A stretch of DNA of 38,495 nt, from NCBI GenBank assembly GCA_947576095.1, contig CANPPW010000013.1, positions 1 to 38,495 on the forward strand, given 5' to 3'. Source of the stretch: an uncultured Mycoplasmatota bacterium (GTDB taxonomy: Bacteria; Bacillota_I; Bacilli_A; RF39; UBA660). Below the pieces are notes generated by a model. The model did not search any database and had not been told where the DNA came from. It saw only the letters and a list, made by a program, of their open reading frames with translations. Positions 8,374 through 16,308 of this stretch are shown here, one piece after another. The position numbers were made by a program, and so were the translations under genes. Every line of letters starts with the position of its first letter. Within the stretch, counting starts at the first letter, position 1.

Positions 8374-9042
8374 ATGAGTAGAATTTTATGGGGAATTTGT
8401 TTTATCATAATTGGTATTATTATAGGGACAAATAGTTTTGGGCTGACCAATATTAATATTTTTTTTGATGGTTGGTGGACTCTTTTTATTATTGTTCCAT
8501 GTTTTATAGGATTATTTAACAAAAAAGAAAGCAAACTAGGGAATCTAATTGGCGTGTTGATAGGGGTTGTACTACTTTTAGTAGTGCGAGGAATTTTAAA
8601 CTTTGAGATAGTTGCTAAAATGATTTTGCCTATTGTATTTGTCATAATAGGATTATGCCTTATGAGTGGGAACTTTATAAAACAAACAATATCTAAAAAG
8701 ATAAAAGAAGGAAAAAGAAAAGGTTTAGAAACAATTGTTGCAACATTTTCGGAGCAGAATATTTGTAAGGAAGATGAATGCTTTGATGGAGCCAGTTTAG
8801 ATGCTGTATTTGGTAGTATTCTTTTAGATTTGAGAAAAGCTAAAATTGAAAAAGAGGCGGTTATTTCTGTAAGTGCTATATTTGGTGGCATAGATATTTT
8901 GGTTCCTAGTAATACAAATGTTAAAGTAAAAGCAACACCTATATTTGGTGGTGTATCCAATCGGGTATCAAAAAAAGATAATCATGAAAAAACCATTTAT
9001 ATTGAGGCGTTTTGTTTGTTTGGAGGCATTGATATAAAATGA
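8374..9042 (+). CDS. LiaF-like membrane protein (cell-envelope stress family)
   Basis: ATG 8374 follows AAAAGGTGAG. The longer frame from 8185 overlaps nagZ and the promoter and is rejected. The 222-residue protein has four N-terminal membrane segments (about residues 3-20, 32-49, 57-75, 83-103), then a short basic linker and a cytoplasmic beta-repeat domain. The FGSILLDLRKAKI, FGGIDILVPSNTNVKVKATPIFGGV and FCLFGGIDI repeats are the hallmark of LiaF C-terminal (DUF2154-like) domains. LiaF in Bacillus holds back the LiaRS envelope-stress system. No kinase or regulator lies next door here, so its role in this organism is open. The TGA overlaps the ATG of the following gene by 4 bases, implying translational coupling. 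Confidence 0.8.
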   Translation: MSRILWGICFIIIGIIIGTNSFGLTNINIFFDGWWTLFIIVPCFIGLFNKKESKLGNLIGVLIGVVLLLVVRGILNFEIVAKMILPIVFVIIGLCLMSGNFIKQTISKKIKEGKRKGLETIVATFSEQNICKEDECFDGASLDAVFGSILLDLRKAKIEKEAVISVSAIFGGIDILVPSNTNVKVKATPIFGGVSNRVSKKDNHEKTIYIEAFCLFGGIDIK

Positions 9043-9851
9043 GTAATTTTCAAAAAGCAATCAAAGTTTTCGCTCTTTGTTTAGCTGGTTTTATCATTTT
9101 AAATATAATAAGTGGTGTTCTTTGGTTTTTGAGTTTATTTGCCAATATTGGATTTAAAAGTGAATCTAGAGAAGATTTTTCAGAAGTTTATCAAGGTATC
9201 ACAAAATTAGATGTGGATCTTGCTCGTTCTAAATTGGAGTTAAAAGAGGGAAGCACTTTTAAAGTGGAAATAAAAAATGCTCATGATCACCTGAAAATAA
9301 GTGAAAAAAATGGTATATTGAAAATAAAAGAAAAAAATTTTTGGTTATGGAATACGCATGCATCAAGCAGGATTACAGTCTATGTTCCTAAAAATATCAA
9401 TTTAAATACAATTCGTATAGATGCAGGAGCAGGAACAATTTATATGGATCAAATAAATTCAGATATTCTTGATATAAATCAAGGAGCGGGAATATTAACA
9501 ATAACCAATTGTAAATTTTTAAAAACAAATATTGATGGGGGAGTAGGAGAAATTAAGGTTACATCTTCTTTTTTAAATCAATTGGATTTAGAAGCTGGAG
9601 CTTCTAAAATGAATATTGAGGCCCAAATTTCTGGAGCAAGTAAAATTGAATGTGGTGTTGGCACGGTGTTTTTATCTTTGCTAGGTAATGAAAAAGATTA
9701 TCGAATATCAGTAGAAAAAGGTCTTGGGAATATTCTTATCAATCATAAAGAATATAAGAATAATATTGTTTATGGAAATGGTAAAAATATACTTAAAATA
9801 GAAGGTGGTGTAGGAAGTATTGATGTACAATTTAAAAATAATGATACCTAA
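9039..9851 (+). CDS. DUF4097-type beta-helix membrane-anchored protein
   Basis: A 270-residue protein translationally coupled to the LiaF-like gene (ATGA overlap). Residues about 8-35 are one membrane segment. The rest is a repetitive beta-strand region with Gly-rich turns (IRIDAGAGTIYMDQI, LDINQGAGILTI, NIDGGVGEIKVTS, LEAGASKMNIEA, IECGVGTVFLS, IEGGVGSIDVQF). A repeat of about 20 residues is typical of DUF4097/LiaG-like proteins and predicts a right-handed beta-helix outside the membrane. Such proteins accompany LiaF, PspC or DUF1700 genes and are thought to take part in envelope-stress sensing, but their activity is not established. No transcription terminator with a clear T tract follows. 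Confidence 0.75.
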   Translation: MSNFQKAIKVFALCLAGFIILNIISGVLWFLSLFANIGFKSESREDFSEVYQGITKLDVDLARSKLELKEGSTFKVEIKNAHDHLKISEKNGILKIKEKNFWLWNTHASSRITVYVPKNINLNTIRIDAGAGTIYMDQINSDILDINQGAGILTITNCKFLKTNIDGGVGEIKVTSSFLNQLDLEAGASKMNIEAQISGASKIECGVGTVFLSLLGNEKDYRISVEKGLGNILINHKEYKNNIVYGNGKNILKIEGGVGSIDVQFKNNDT

Positions 9852-9882
9852 TACAACTTTTAAAACAAGAATAAAATTGTTC

Positions 9883-9911
9883 TTGCCAAAAAAAAGAAGA
9901 AGTGATATGAT
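9883..9911 (+). promoter_or_regulatory. Promoter of tRNA-Glu
   Basis: TTGCCA (9883-9888), 17 bases, then TATGAT (9906-9911) with an extended TG. Transcription should start near 9918, inside a 10-bp hairpin (9911-9937, TAATAATGTC paired with GACATTATTA) that precedes the tRNA. Confidence 0.55.
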
Positions 9912-9941
9912 AATAATGTCTTTTTAAGACATTATTACTAT

Positions 9942-10018
9942 GGCCTGTTGGTGAAGGGGTTTAACACACAAGGTTCTCAACCTTGGATTCATGGGTTCGA
10001 AACCCATACAGGTCACCA
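9942..10018 (+). tRNA. tRNA-Glu (anticodon CTC)
   Basis: Acceptor arms GGCCTGT and ACAGGTC pair with one G-U, the T arm is ATGGG/CCCAT around TTCGAAA, and the anticodon stem CAAGG/CCTTG encloses TTCTCAA, giving CTC, which reads the glutamate codon GAG. CCA is encoded (10016-10018). Sequence features outside the anticodon match bacterial tRNA-Glu. It is a minor isoacceptor in an AT-rich genome. Confidence 0.9.
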
Positions 10019-10032
10019 ATTAAATAAATAAG

Positions 10033-10056
10033 CCTTTGTTTTTCAAAGGTTTTTTT
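10033..10056 (+). terminator. Terminator after tRNA-Glu
   Basis: CCTTTG and CAAAGG pair around a T5 loop and are followed by seven T residues, 14 bases past the tRNA. Confidence 0.8.
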
Positions 10057-10136
10057 GTACTTAAGATGAAAAAATGCTTTCATGAAAATAGTATATATTT
10101 TTACTATATAAAATACCTTTCTTTTCTCTTTTTTGT

Positions 10137-10165
10137 TTGCAACCACTATTAAAGTATGATATTAT
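10137..10165 (+). promoter_or_regulatory. Promoter of the gtr cassette
   Basis: TTGCAA (10137-10142) and TATTAT (10160-10165) are 17 bases apart, 22 bases before the start codon at 10188. An AAAGGAGTG ribosome binding site lies between. Confidence 0.5.
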
Positions 10166-10187
10166 TTTATTAAAGGAGTGAATAAAA

Positions 10188-11729
10188 ATGGCAAAAGAAT
10201 TGAAGGAATTCAAAAAATTTATACAAAAGTATTCAAAATCATTCATATGTATATTAATATTGGCGATATTAACTTATTCTATTAAGATTTTCAATTATAG
10301 TATATCTATTGATACAGAAGTAACAATTAATAATATTAATAGTAATGATAGTTTTTGGATTGGGATAGGAAGATGGATGACCGTATTTTTAGGGAAAATA
10401 TTTCAACATGGAAAACGATTTAATCCTTTCCTTTCTAATATTTTGATACCTATATTTTTGACAGTCTCTGTTATAATAATAGGGTATACTATTTGTAAGG
10501 TTCTTAAGAAAGAAAAACAAAATAAATTAATATTTTATACTTTAGGAGGCCTGATTGTAACTTCACCTGCTATTGCAGAGATGATGAACTTTACAATGAT
10601 GGGAGCAGAAGTTTCTTTTGGTATGGTATTGATGGCCTTGGCAGTTTACCTCTCTTATATGGCAATTTATGAGAAAAAAAGATATTTATATATACCTACT
10701 ATTATTATATTAATCTCTGCTATGGGAACATATCAGGCAATTTATCCGATGTACATAAGTATAATTGCTTTTATATTTTTACTAGATAAAATTAAAAATG
10801 GAATGAAAAGAACATTGATAGAGGATATAAAAATAATATTAAAAATGCTTTGTGTATTTATGATATCATTTATACTATGTTCAATGATTACATCTATTCT
10901 TGTACTTATTTTTGATGCACAAAAAAGTAGTTATTTGGATAATCAAATCAATTGGGGTAGACAACCAATAAAAGCTGTATTAGTTATTGTATTAGGATAT
11001 ATAAAAAGTGTAGTACTACCACACCACAGTGCCGTATGGAATAAATCTTATATTTTCTTAAGTATAGGTATGGTGATTTATTCTATTTATCTTCTAAGGA
11101 AAGAAAAGCAAAGAGCAATATTACCTATATTATGTATTGGTTTTTTACTAGTCTCTCCATTTCTTATATCTATTTTGACAGGAAATGCAGTTGCAATAAG
11201 AACTATGATGAATTTTCCTTGTGTTGTTGCGACTTTATTTGTATTGTTAATAAGTAGTATTGATAAAAGTAAATTCTTAAAATATGGTGTACTTTTATTT
11301 ATTATTTTATTTTCTTGTATTCAATTTAAATCTACTATGGACTTGTTTTATAGTGATTATATTAGATATGAAGAAGATAAGAATTTGGTACATTCTGTAT
11401 TTAATAAAATAGATATGTCTGATGAACTAAATGGTGAAAATAGAGAATCGACAGCTATTGTATTTATTGGTTTATATCAGCCCAAATCATTAGGTGTAGT
11501 AGCTAAAGGGGATGTAATGTCATATTCTTTCTTTGAATGGGATAGCAATACAGATAACCTATCAAATCTAAGAATACATGGTTTTGCACAAACTTTAGGA
11601 TATAGATATAAATTACCAACAATAGAGCAAATTAATAAGGCAAAAACATCATGGGAGAGCTTGGATATATATCCACAAAAAGGTTTTATAAAGAAAATAG
11701 ATGATTTTATATTAGTTCGAATTGCATAA
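10188..11729 (+). CDS. GtrII-family membrane glucosyltransferase
   Basis: A 513-residue integral membrane protein with about ten to twelve hydrophobic segments spread over residues 18-375, then a soluble tail of about 130 residues. The N-terminal loop after the first segment (SISIDTEVTINN... FWIGIGRWMTVFLGKIF) matches GtrII-type proteins, where acidic residues of the first outer loop are important. These enzymes move a glucose residue from a bactoprenol carrier to a surface polymer on the outer face of the membrane. The next two genes encode the expected partners GtrB and GtrA in the same direction, which supports the call more than the sequence alone. The acceptor polymer (teichoic acid, polysaccharide or glycolipid) cannot be told. 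Starts at ATG 10188 after AAAGGAGTG. Confidence 0.78.
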   Translation: MAKELKEFKKFIQKYSKSFICILILAILTYSIKIFNYSISIDTEVTINNINSNDSFWIGIGRWMTVFLGKIFQHGKRFNPFLSNILIPIFLTVSVIIIGYTICKVLKKEKQNKLIFYTLGGLIVTSPAIAEMMNFTMMGAEVSFGMVLMALAVYLSYMAIYEKKRYLYIPTIIILISAMGTYQAIYPMYISIIAFIFLLDKIKNGMKRTLIEDIKIILKMLCVFMISFILCSMITSILVLIFDAQKSSYLDNQINWGRQPIKAVLVIVLGYIKSVVLPHHSAVWNKSYIFLSIGMVIYSIYLLRKEKQRAILPILCIGFLLVSPFLISILTGNAVAIRTMMNFPCVVATLFVLLISSIDKSKFLKYGVLLFIILFSCIQFKSTMDLFYSDYIRYEEDKNLVHSVFNKIDMSDELNGENRESTAIVFIGLYQPKSLGVVAKGDVMSYSFFEWDSNTDNLSNLRIHGFAQTLGYRYKLPTIEQINKAKTSWESLDIYPQKGFIKKIDDFILVRIA

Positions 11730-11785
11730 AAGGTCTTTTATTAGAATCAATTCATATAAAAATTAGAAAGGGTATGCAGTAATAA

Positions 11786-12763
11786 ATGAAAAAAGTATCA
11801 ACATTATTTATCGTTATTCCTTGTTATAACGAAGAAGAAGTTTTAGAAGAAACAACAAGACAACTTAAAATCAAAATGGATGGTTTAATTAAAAATAAAA
11901 AAATTAGTCAAGATAGTAAAGTGATGTATGTAAATGATGGTTCTAAGGATAAAACCTGGGAGCTAATTGAAGATATTAGTCAAAAAGAAAACCATTTTAC
12001 AGGTTTATGTTTATCTAGGAATAGAGGCCATCAAAATGCTTTGTTAGCGGGTCTTATGACCGCTAAAAATTATGCAGATATAGTGATTTCTATGGATGCT
12101 GATTTGCAAGATGATATCAATGCAATCGATGAAATGTTAGAAAAATGCAATTTGGGAAATGAAATTGTCTATGGTGTTAGAAGTGCCCGTTTAAAAGATA
12201 CATGGTTTAAAAGAGTAACAGCAGAAGGTTTTTATAAATTTATGAAACTGATGGGGGTAGAAATAGTATTTAATCATGCAGATTATAGAGCAACTAGTAA
12301 AAGAGTTTTAGAGTATTTAGAAACATATGAAGAAGTAAATTTATTTTTAAGAGGAATTTTTCCTTTAATTGGATTTAAAAGTGATATTGTTTACTATGAA
12401 CGAAATGAGAGATTTGCTGGAGAAAGTAAGTATCCTTTAAAAAAGATGTTATCTTTTGCTTGGGATGGAATCACTTCTTTTTCAGTAAAACCTATTAAAA
12501 TGGTTCTAAATTTGGGGATATTTATATTTTTCATTAGTATATTTATCTTACTTTATTGTTTAATAGTGAAATTATTAGGAAATACAGTTCCTGGTTGGAC
12601 TTTCACTACTTGCTCTATTTGGTTAGTAGCGGGACTTGAAATGTTATCTTTAGGGCTTATTGGTGAATATATTGGAAAAATATATAGAGAAACCAAAGCT
12701 AGACCTAGATTTATTATCTCTAGAAATTTAGAAGAAGAAAAGAAAAAAGTTAGACAATCATAA
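11786..12763 (+). CDS. gtrB: Bactoprenol glucosyltransferase (GtrB-like)
   Basis: A 325-residue GT2 enzyme that loads a sugar onto polyprenyl phosphate on the inner face of the membrane. The catalytic part (residues 1-230) shows FIVIPCYNEEEVLEET, VNDGSKDKTW (nucleotide binding), LSRNRGHQNALLAGL, and MDADLQDD near residue 102 (the metal-binding DxD region). ERNERFAGESKYP near 207 is the signature of the DPM1/GtrB family. Two membrane segments follow (about 240-262 and 275-297), then GLIGEYIGKIYRETKARPRFI, the usual end. It lies between the GtrII and GtrA genes. The donor is probably UDP-glucose by analogy with phage gtr operons, although the sequence does not prove the sugar. Confidence 0.88.
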   Translation: MKKVSTLFIVIPCYNEEEVLEETTRQLKIKMDGLIKNKKISQDSKVMYVNDGSKDKTWELIEDISQKENHFTGLCLSRNRGHQNALLAGLMTAKNYADIVISMDADLQDDINAIDEMLEKCNLGNEIVYGVRSARLKDTWFKRVTAEGFYKFMKLMGVEIVFNHADYRATSKRVLEYLETYEEVNLFLRGIFPLIGFKSDIVYYERNERFAGESKYPLKKMLSFAWDGITSFSVKPIKMVLNLGIFIFFISIFILLYCLIVKLLGNTVPGWTFTTCSIWLVAGLEMLSLGLIGEYIGKIYRETKARPRFIISRNLEEEKKKVRQS

Positions 12764-12823
12764 AAGAATGAATTTAATGTCTAGTTGGCAGTAGTTATTA
12801 TAAGGGGTAATGAGGTGATGTAA

Positions 12824-13297
12824 ATGAAGAAAGATAACCAAAGGAAACAAATAGATCCAATTGAAAATATGATCATTCATATTTTAGATCATTTAAATAT
12901 AAAATTAAATCCATCTACTTTGAAATTATTAATTCAAATTTTTAAATTTGTTATAGTTGGTGTGATGGCAACCTTAATTGATTTTATTTTACTATATGTG
13001 TTTAAAGAATTTTTACATGCATCCATATTAGTATCTAATACAATATCGTTTATTGTATCAACACTATATAATTATGTAGCAAGTGTAAAATGGGTTTTTG
13101 ATATCAATAGTAATAAAGATCCAAAGAGAAACTTTGTTATATTTATTACATTTAGTATAATAGGTTTATTTATAAATAATAGCATTATGTGGGTAACTAC
13201 AAATATCTTTGCAATATATTATTTATTATCTAAAGTTTTAGCGACTGCTATTGTTATGGTTTTCAATTTTGTTACTAGAAAATTATTTTTAGAGTGA
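12824..13297 (+). CDS. gtrA: GtrA-like flippase
   Basis: A 157-residue GtrA-family protein. After a polar N-terminus of about 38 residues, four membrane segments follow: about 40-61, 69-88, 103-122 and 130-150. FVIVGVMATLIDFILLY and ISFIVSTLYNYVASVKWVF are the conserved GtrA motifs. The family is thought to flip the polyprenyl-linked sugar made by GtrB so that the GtrII-type transferase can use it. The N-terminal extension is longer than in phage GtrA. It is the last gene of the cassette, ahead of a strong terminator. Confidence 0.87.
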   Translation: MKKDNQRKQIDPIENMIIHILDHLNIKLNPSTLKLLIQIFKFVIVGVMATLIDFILLYVFKEFLHASILVSNTISFIVSTLYNYVASVKWVFDINSNKDPKRNFVIFITFSIIGLFINNSIMWVTTNIFAIYYLLSKVLATAIVMVFNFVTRKLFLE

Positions 13298-13316
13298 TAT
13301 GAAAATAAATATTAAC

Positions 13317-13341
13317 ATCAGGAGTAATCCTGATTGTTTTT
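13317..13341 (+). terminator. Terminator of the gtr cassette
   Basis: ATCAGGA and TCCTGAT form a perfect 7-bp stem with a GTAA loop, followed by TGTTTTT. Confidence 0.75.
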
Positions 13342-13378
13342 ATTCGTTAATTATGGTTTGTTTATAGAAATTTTATAC

Positions 13379-13407
13379 TTGTTTTACATACTAAAAAATA
13401 TTATAAT
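13379..13407 (+). promoter_or_regulatory. Promoter of gltX
   Basis: TTGTTT (13379-13384) and TATAAT (13402-13407) are exactly 17 bases apart, with the start codon 28 bases downstream. No T-box-like leader fits in this short distance. Confidence 0.6.
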
Positions 13408-13435
13408 ATAAAAGAGATAAAAGGAGAGATTATAG

Positions 13436-15091
13436 ATGAAAGAAGCTGCTAAAATCATATTTCCCAATATAGATAAAAATAGGGATTATTATGAAGGAAA
13501 GTATTCTGAAAGGGCTTTAAAAGAGGATGCAATTGTTACAAGATATGCTCCTAGTCCAACAGGTCACATTCATATAGGAAATTTATTTTCTTGCCTCATT
13601 GGTAGAAAAATATCAAAAGATACAAATGGGATTTTTTATTTAAGAATTGAAGATACAGATGGAAAAAGAGAAATCGAAAATGGAATTGAAGGTATCATAA
13701 AGGATTTACATGATTTTGATATTTTATTTGATGAGGGAGCTATTTCTAAAAATGAATGTTTTGGCAGTTATGGACCATATATTCAAAGTGAGCGAAAAGA
13801 AATCTATCAAACTTATATAAAAGATTTATTAGAAAAAGGTCTAGCTTATGTTTCCTTTTTAACACCAGAGGAAAAGGAAAAAATGACAGCTTTACAGGAA
13901 AGAACAAAACAAAGAATCGGATATTATGGTCCTTTTGCAACAGATCGTTATCTAACAGAGGAAGAAGTTATTCAAAAGATAAAAGAAGGAAAGCCTTATG
14001 TAATTCGTTTGAAAAGTATGGGTAACTTTGATAAACGTTTTGTTCATAATGATCTAATTAAAGGAAAAGTAGAATTTCCAGAAAACGATATGGATATTGT
14101 TATTATGAAAGGGGATGGACTTCCTACATATCATTTTGCACATGTCATCGATGATCATTTGATGCATACCACACATGTAATTCGTGGAGAAGATTGGTTA
14201 TCATCTATCCCTGTTCATCATGAATTATGGCAAACATTAGAATTTAAAGAACCCAAATATGCACATACACCTCTTTTGATGAAAATAGATGAAGAAGGTG
14301 TAAAAAGAAAGTTATCAAAAAGAAAAGATCCTGAGGCTGCTATTAGTTTTTATGATCAAGAAGGTATTCCTGTTCAGGCTGTATGTTTATATCTTATGAC
14401 AGTTGCAAATTCTAATTTTGAGGAATTTTTGTTACATAATAAAGATAAAGGAATAGATGATTTTGTTTTTGATTTCAAAAAAATGAGTAAAAGTGGAGCT
14501 TTATTTGACGTTGAAAAATTAAAAAATATATCACGAAATTATTTAAGTACTTTAAAAGCTATTGACATCTATGATGCTTTGGTACATTTTACTCAAAAAT
14601 ATGATGAAGAATTTTACAGACTTATTACAAAATATAAAGAAGAGACAATTTCTGTTTTAAATATTGAAAGAGAACAAAAAAAGCCTAGAAAAGACTTTTA
14701 TGCTTATGGTGATATTCGTAATCAAATTTGGTATATGTATGATGAATTATTTGAACCTAAATATTATGAGTGGGGAACTATTTCAGATGCAAAAGAGATT
14801 TTGTCTATACTAAAAGTATATATAGAAAAATATTGGGATGAAACGGATGATGAAAATACATGGTTTCAAAAATTAAAAGATTTATCAGAAGAATTTGGAT
14901 ATGCTAGAGAAGTAAAGGAATATAAACAAAATCCTGAATTTTATAAGGGCCATGTTGGAGATATTAGTATGGTGATTAGAGTTGCTCTTACATCAAAGGC
15001 AATGACACCTAATCTTTATGATATTGTTAGTATTTTAGGGAAAAATAGAATAGAAAAAAGAATTTCATTGATTGAAGAAAAATACAGATAA
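13436..15091 (+). CDS. gltX: Glutamyl-tRNA synthetase, long clostridial-type form
   Basis: This class I synthetase charges tRNA with glutamate. The Rossmann fold begins RYAPSPTGHIHIGN, with the HIGH equivalent at residues 44-49. RIEDTD follows, then HVIRGEDW, and KRKLSKRKDPE near residue 296 is the KMSKS equivalent. At 551 residues it is longer than the usual 465-490. It has about 35 extra N-terminal residues (IFPNIDKNRDYYEGKYSERALKED) and a long C-terminal helical part, features I associate with a second GltX type found in Clostridia and relatives. Whether it also charges tRNA-Gln for the transamidation route cannot be seen from sequence alone. AAGGAGAG lies 10 bases before ATG 13436. Confidence 0.92.
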   Translation: MKEAAKIIFPNIDKNRDYYEGKYSERALKEDAIVTRYAPSPTGHIHIGNLFSCLIGRKISKDTNGIFYLRIEDTDGKREIENGIEGIIKDLHDFDILFDEGAISKNECFGSYGPYIQSERKEIYQTYIKDLLEKGLAYVSFLTPEEKEKMTALQERTKQRIGYYGPFATDRYLTEEEVIQKIKEGKPYVIRLKSMGNFDKRFVHNDLIKGKVEFPENDMDIVIMKGDGLPTYHFAHVIDDHLMHTTHVIRGEDWLSSIPVHHELWQTLEFKEPKYAHTPLLMKIDEEGVKRKLSKRKDPEAAISFYDQEGIPVQAVCLYLMTVANSNFEEFLLHNKDKGIDDFVFDFKKMSKSGALFDVEKLKNISRNYLSTLKAIDIYDALVHFTQKYDEEFYRLITKYKEETISVLNIEREQKKPRKDFYAYGDIRNQIWYMYDELFEPKYYEWGTISDAKEILSILKVYIEKYWDETDDENTWFQKLKDLSEEFGYAREVKEYKQNPEFYKGHVGDISMVIRVALTSKAMTPNLYDIVSILGKNRIEKRISLIEEKYR

Positions 15092-15094
15092 TAG

Positions 15095-15125
15095 ACAGTA
15101 GATTATAGAAATCTATTGTTTTTTA
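15095..15125 (+). terminator. Terminator after gltX
   Basis: ACAGTAGATT (15095-15104) and AATCTATTGT (15110-15119) form a 10-bp stem with one G-U pair, followed by six T residues. Confidence 0.8.
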
Positions 15126-15145
15126 ATATATAAAAAGTTAGAATG

Positions 15146-15170
15146 ATTTTACTACTAATTTACTACTTTT
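15146..15170. repeat. 25-bp dispersed repeat, copy 1
   Basis: ATTTTACTACT, four bases AATT, then TACTACTTTT. The same word occurs at 37323-37347 with CACT in the centre, differing at only two of 25 positions. The unit is itself an imperfect direct repeat of TTTACTACT. This copy lies between gltX and a minus-strand unknown gene, close to a 9-bp inverted repeat of AAATGTCGT further right. It resembles recombinase attachment or arm sites, but no recombinase is next to this copy. Confidence 0.5.
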
Positions 15171-15317
15171 GAAAGCGAAAATATAATAAATTACAAAAAT
15201 ATATGTGATTATCTACCAAAAATAAAAATGTCGTAAACACTTATAAATAAAGGTTATAACGACATTTAAGAACTTATAAAAGCTTACCTAAAAAGTGCTA
15301 TATTTTTTAAATGAAAA

Positions 15318-15347
15318 AACAAATAAATTTTTTTAAATTTATTTGTT
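15318..15347 (-). terminator. Terminator overlapping the 3' end of the minus-strand gene
   Basis: AACAAATAAATTT (15318-15330) and AAATTTATTTGTT (15335-15347) form a perfect 13-bp stem with a 4-base loop. On the minus strand it is followed by TTTTTTC. The stop codon (15339-15341) of the unknown gene lies inside the stem. Confidence 0.75.
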
Positions 15348-16157
15348 TGAGTATTGATAAGTTGAATGATTTGTAAGTCTGAGTTGCAAGATAGTTGAAT
15401 CTTCATTTGTGAAATATTTATTTTGAATATACATTAACTTCTGTGCATTTTGACTTTCCATCTGGAGTATTCGAATAGATTCTTTTGCACTTTTTTCAAT
15501 GATTCTAGCAAGATGCATAATAGAATCTCCATCTAAGTTAAAATTTTGTAGAACTTCATATAATACTTCAATAGGCCAGTTGATTTCACTTTTGTAGAGT
15601 TTGGTAATGATTTCATAAATAGATTGTGGCATATGAAATTGGTTTAAATTTTTGTGTGCGTGTAAATCATTCCATAGTTTTTCTTTATCAAATCCCTTTT
15701 GTATTAAATAATCGTGAATGATTTGAAATTCTTGATATCGAATAGCCCTGATTTGTTGGTCTGTCAATAGACCGTTTTCTTCTACTTTTTTTGCTTCACT
15801 GAAAAAATGAGAAGAAGAACTATCCACGACCCTTTGGAATCTAGCCCAATCATAAATGAGTTCCCACATCGGATTTCCATCAATTGCTTGTAAAATCAAA
15901 CAATTTCTGGCCTGTTTTACAAATCGTTCATTTTGTGTGATTATACGATTTTGAGTTAGATTTATACATTTAATTTTTAATCTTTCTCTCCAATCATAGA
16001 ATTCTGTTGAAGAATATACCTCCTGCCATAGCTCGTTACGCAATTCTTCTATTACACCATTCAAAATAAGTTTTTCTTCTTCAGATAAAAAATGGTTCCC
16101 CAATCTTAACCATGTGAGAATTACTTTTTGTTGTTTAGGGGGAAATGTTGTTTTCAT
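15339..16157 (-). CDS. Hypothetical protein, 272 aa
   Basis: A soluble, mostly helical protein of 272 residues with a very good ribosome binding site (GAAAGGAGTGAT) before its ATG at 16157. It opens MKTTFPPKQQKVILTWLRLG and is rich in Trp, Gln and Glu. Four tryptophans lie in the first 110 residues, including ELWQEVY, WELIYDWARFQR. I recognise no domain, signal peptide or membrane segment. It is the only minus-strand gene between gltX and recD2 and ends in its own terminator, so it is a single-gene unit. A TATAAT-like box lies about 30 bases upstream on the minus strand. Confidence 0.7.
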   Translation of the reverse strand: MKTTFPPKQQKVILTWLRLGNHFLSEEEKLILNGVIEELRNELWQEVYSSTEFYDWRERLKIKCINLTQNRIITQNERFVKQARNCLILQAIDGNPMWELIYDWARFQRVVDSSSSHFFSEAKKVEENGLLTDQQIRAIRYQEFQIIHDYLIQKGFDKEKLWNDLHAHKNLNQFHMPQSIYEIITKLYKSEINWPIEVLYEVLQNFNLDGDSIMHLARIIEKSAKESIRILQMESQNAQKLMYIQNKYFTNEDSTILQLRLTNHSTYQYSNK

Positions 16158-16265
16158 AGTATCACTCCTTTCTGCGAACTTTTCTATTATATCATATTCA
16201 AAAAAAATATCTATCCTTTTGTCTGAAATCTGAGTTTTTTTGCTTCAATTGTCAAAATCATTTCT

Positions 16266-16293
16266 TTGAAAAAGAGAGGATGTATGATAGAAT
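16266..16293 (+). promoter_or_regulatory. Promoter of recD2
   Basis: TTGAAA (16266-16271) and TAGAAT (16288-16293), 16 bases apart. Transcription would begin near 16300, leaving a leader of fewer than ten bases before ATG 16309. This fits the weak ribosome binding site there. Confidence 0.45.
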
Positions 16294-16308
16294 GAAAATG
16301 GTGATTGT

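Noticed and set aside
8334-8960. Long minus-strand frame of 208 codons opposite the LiaF-like gene
   Set aside because: The plus-strand protein has clear family repeats, a promoter and translational coupling. The reverse frame has none and is a shadow.
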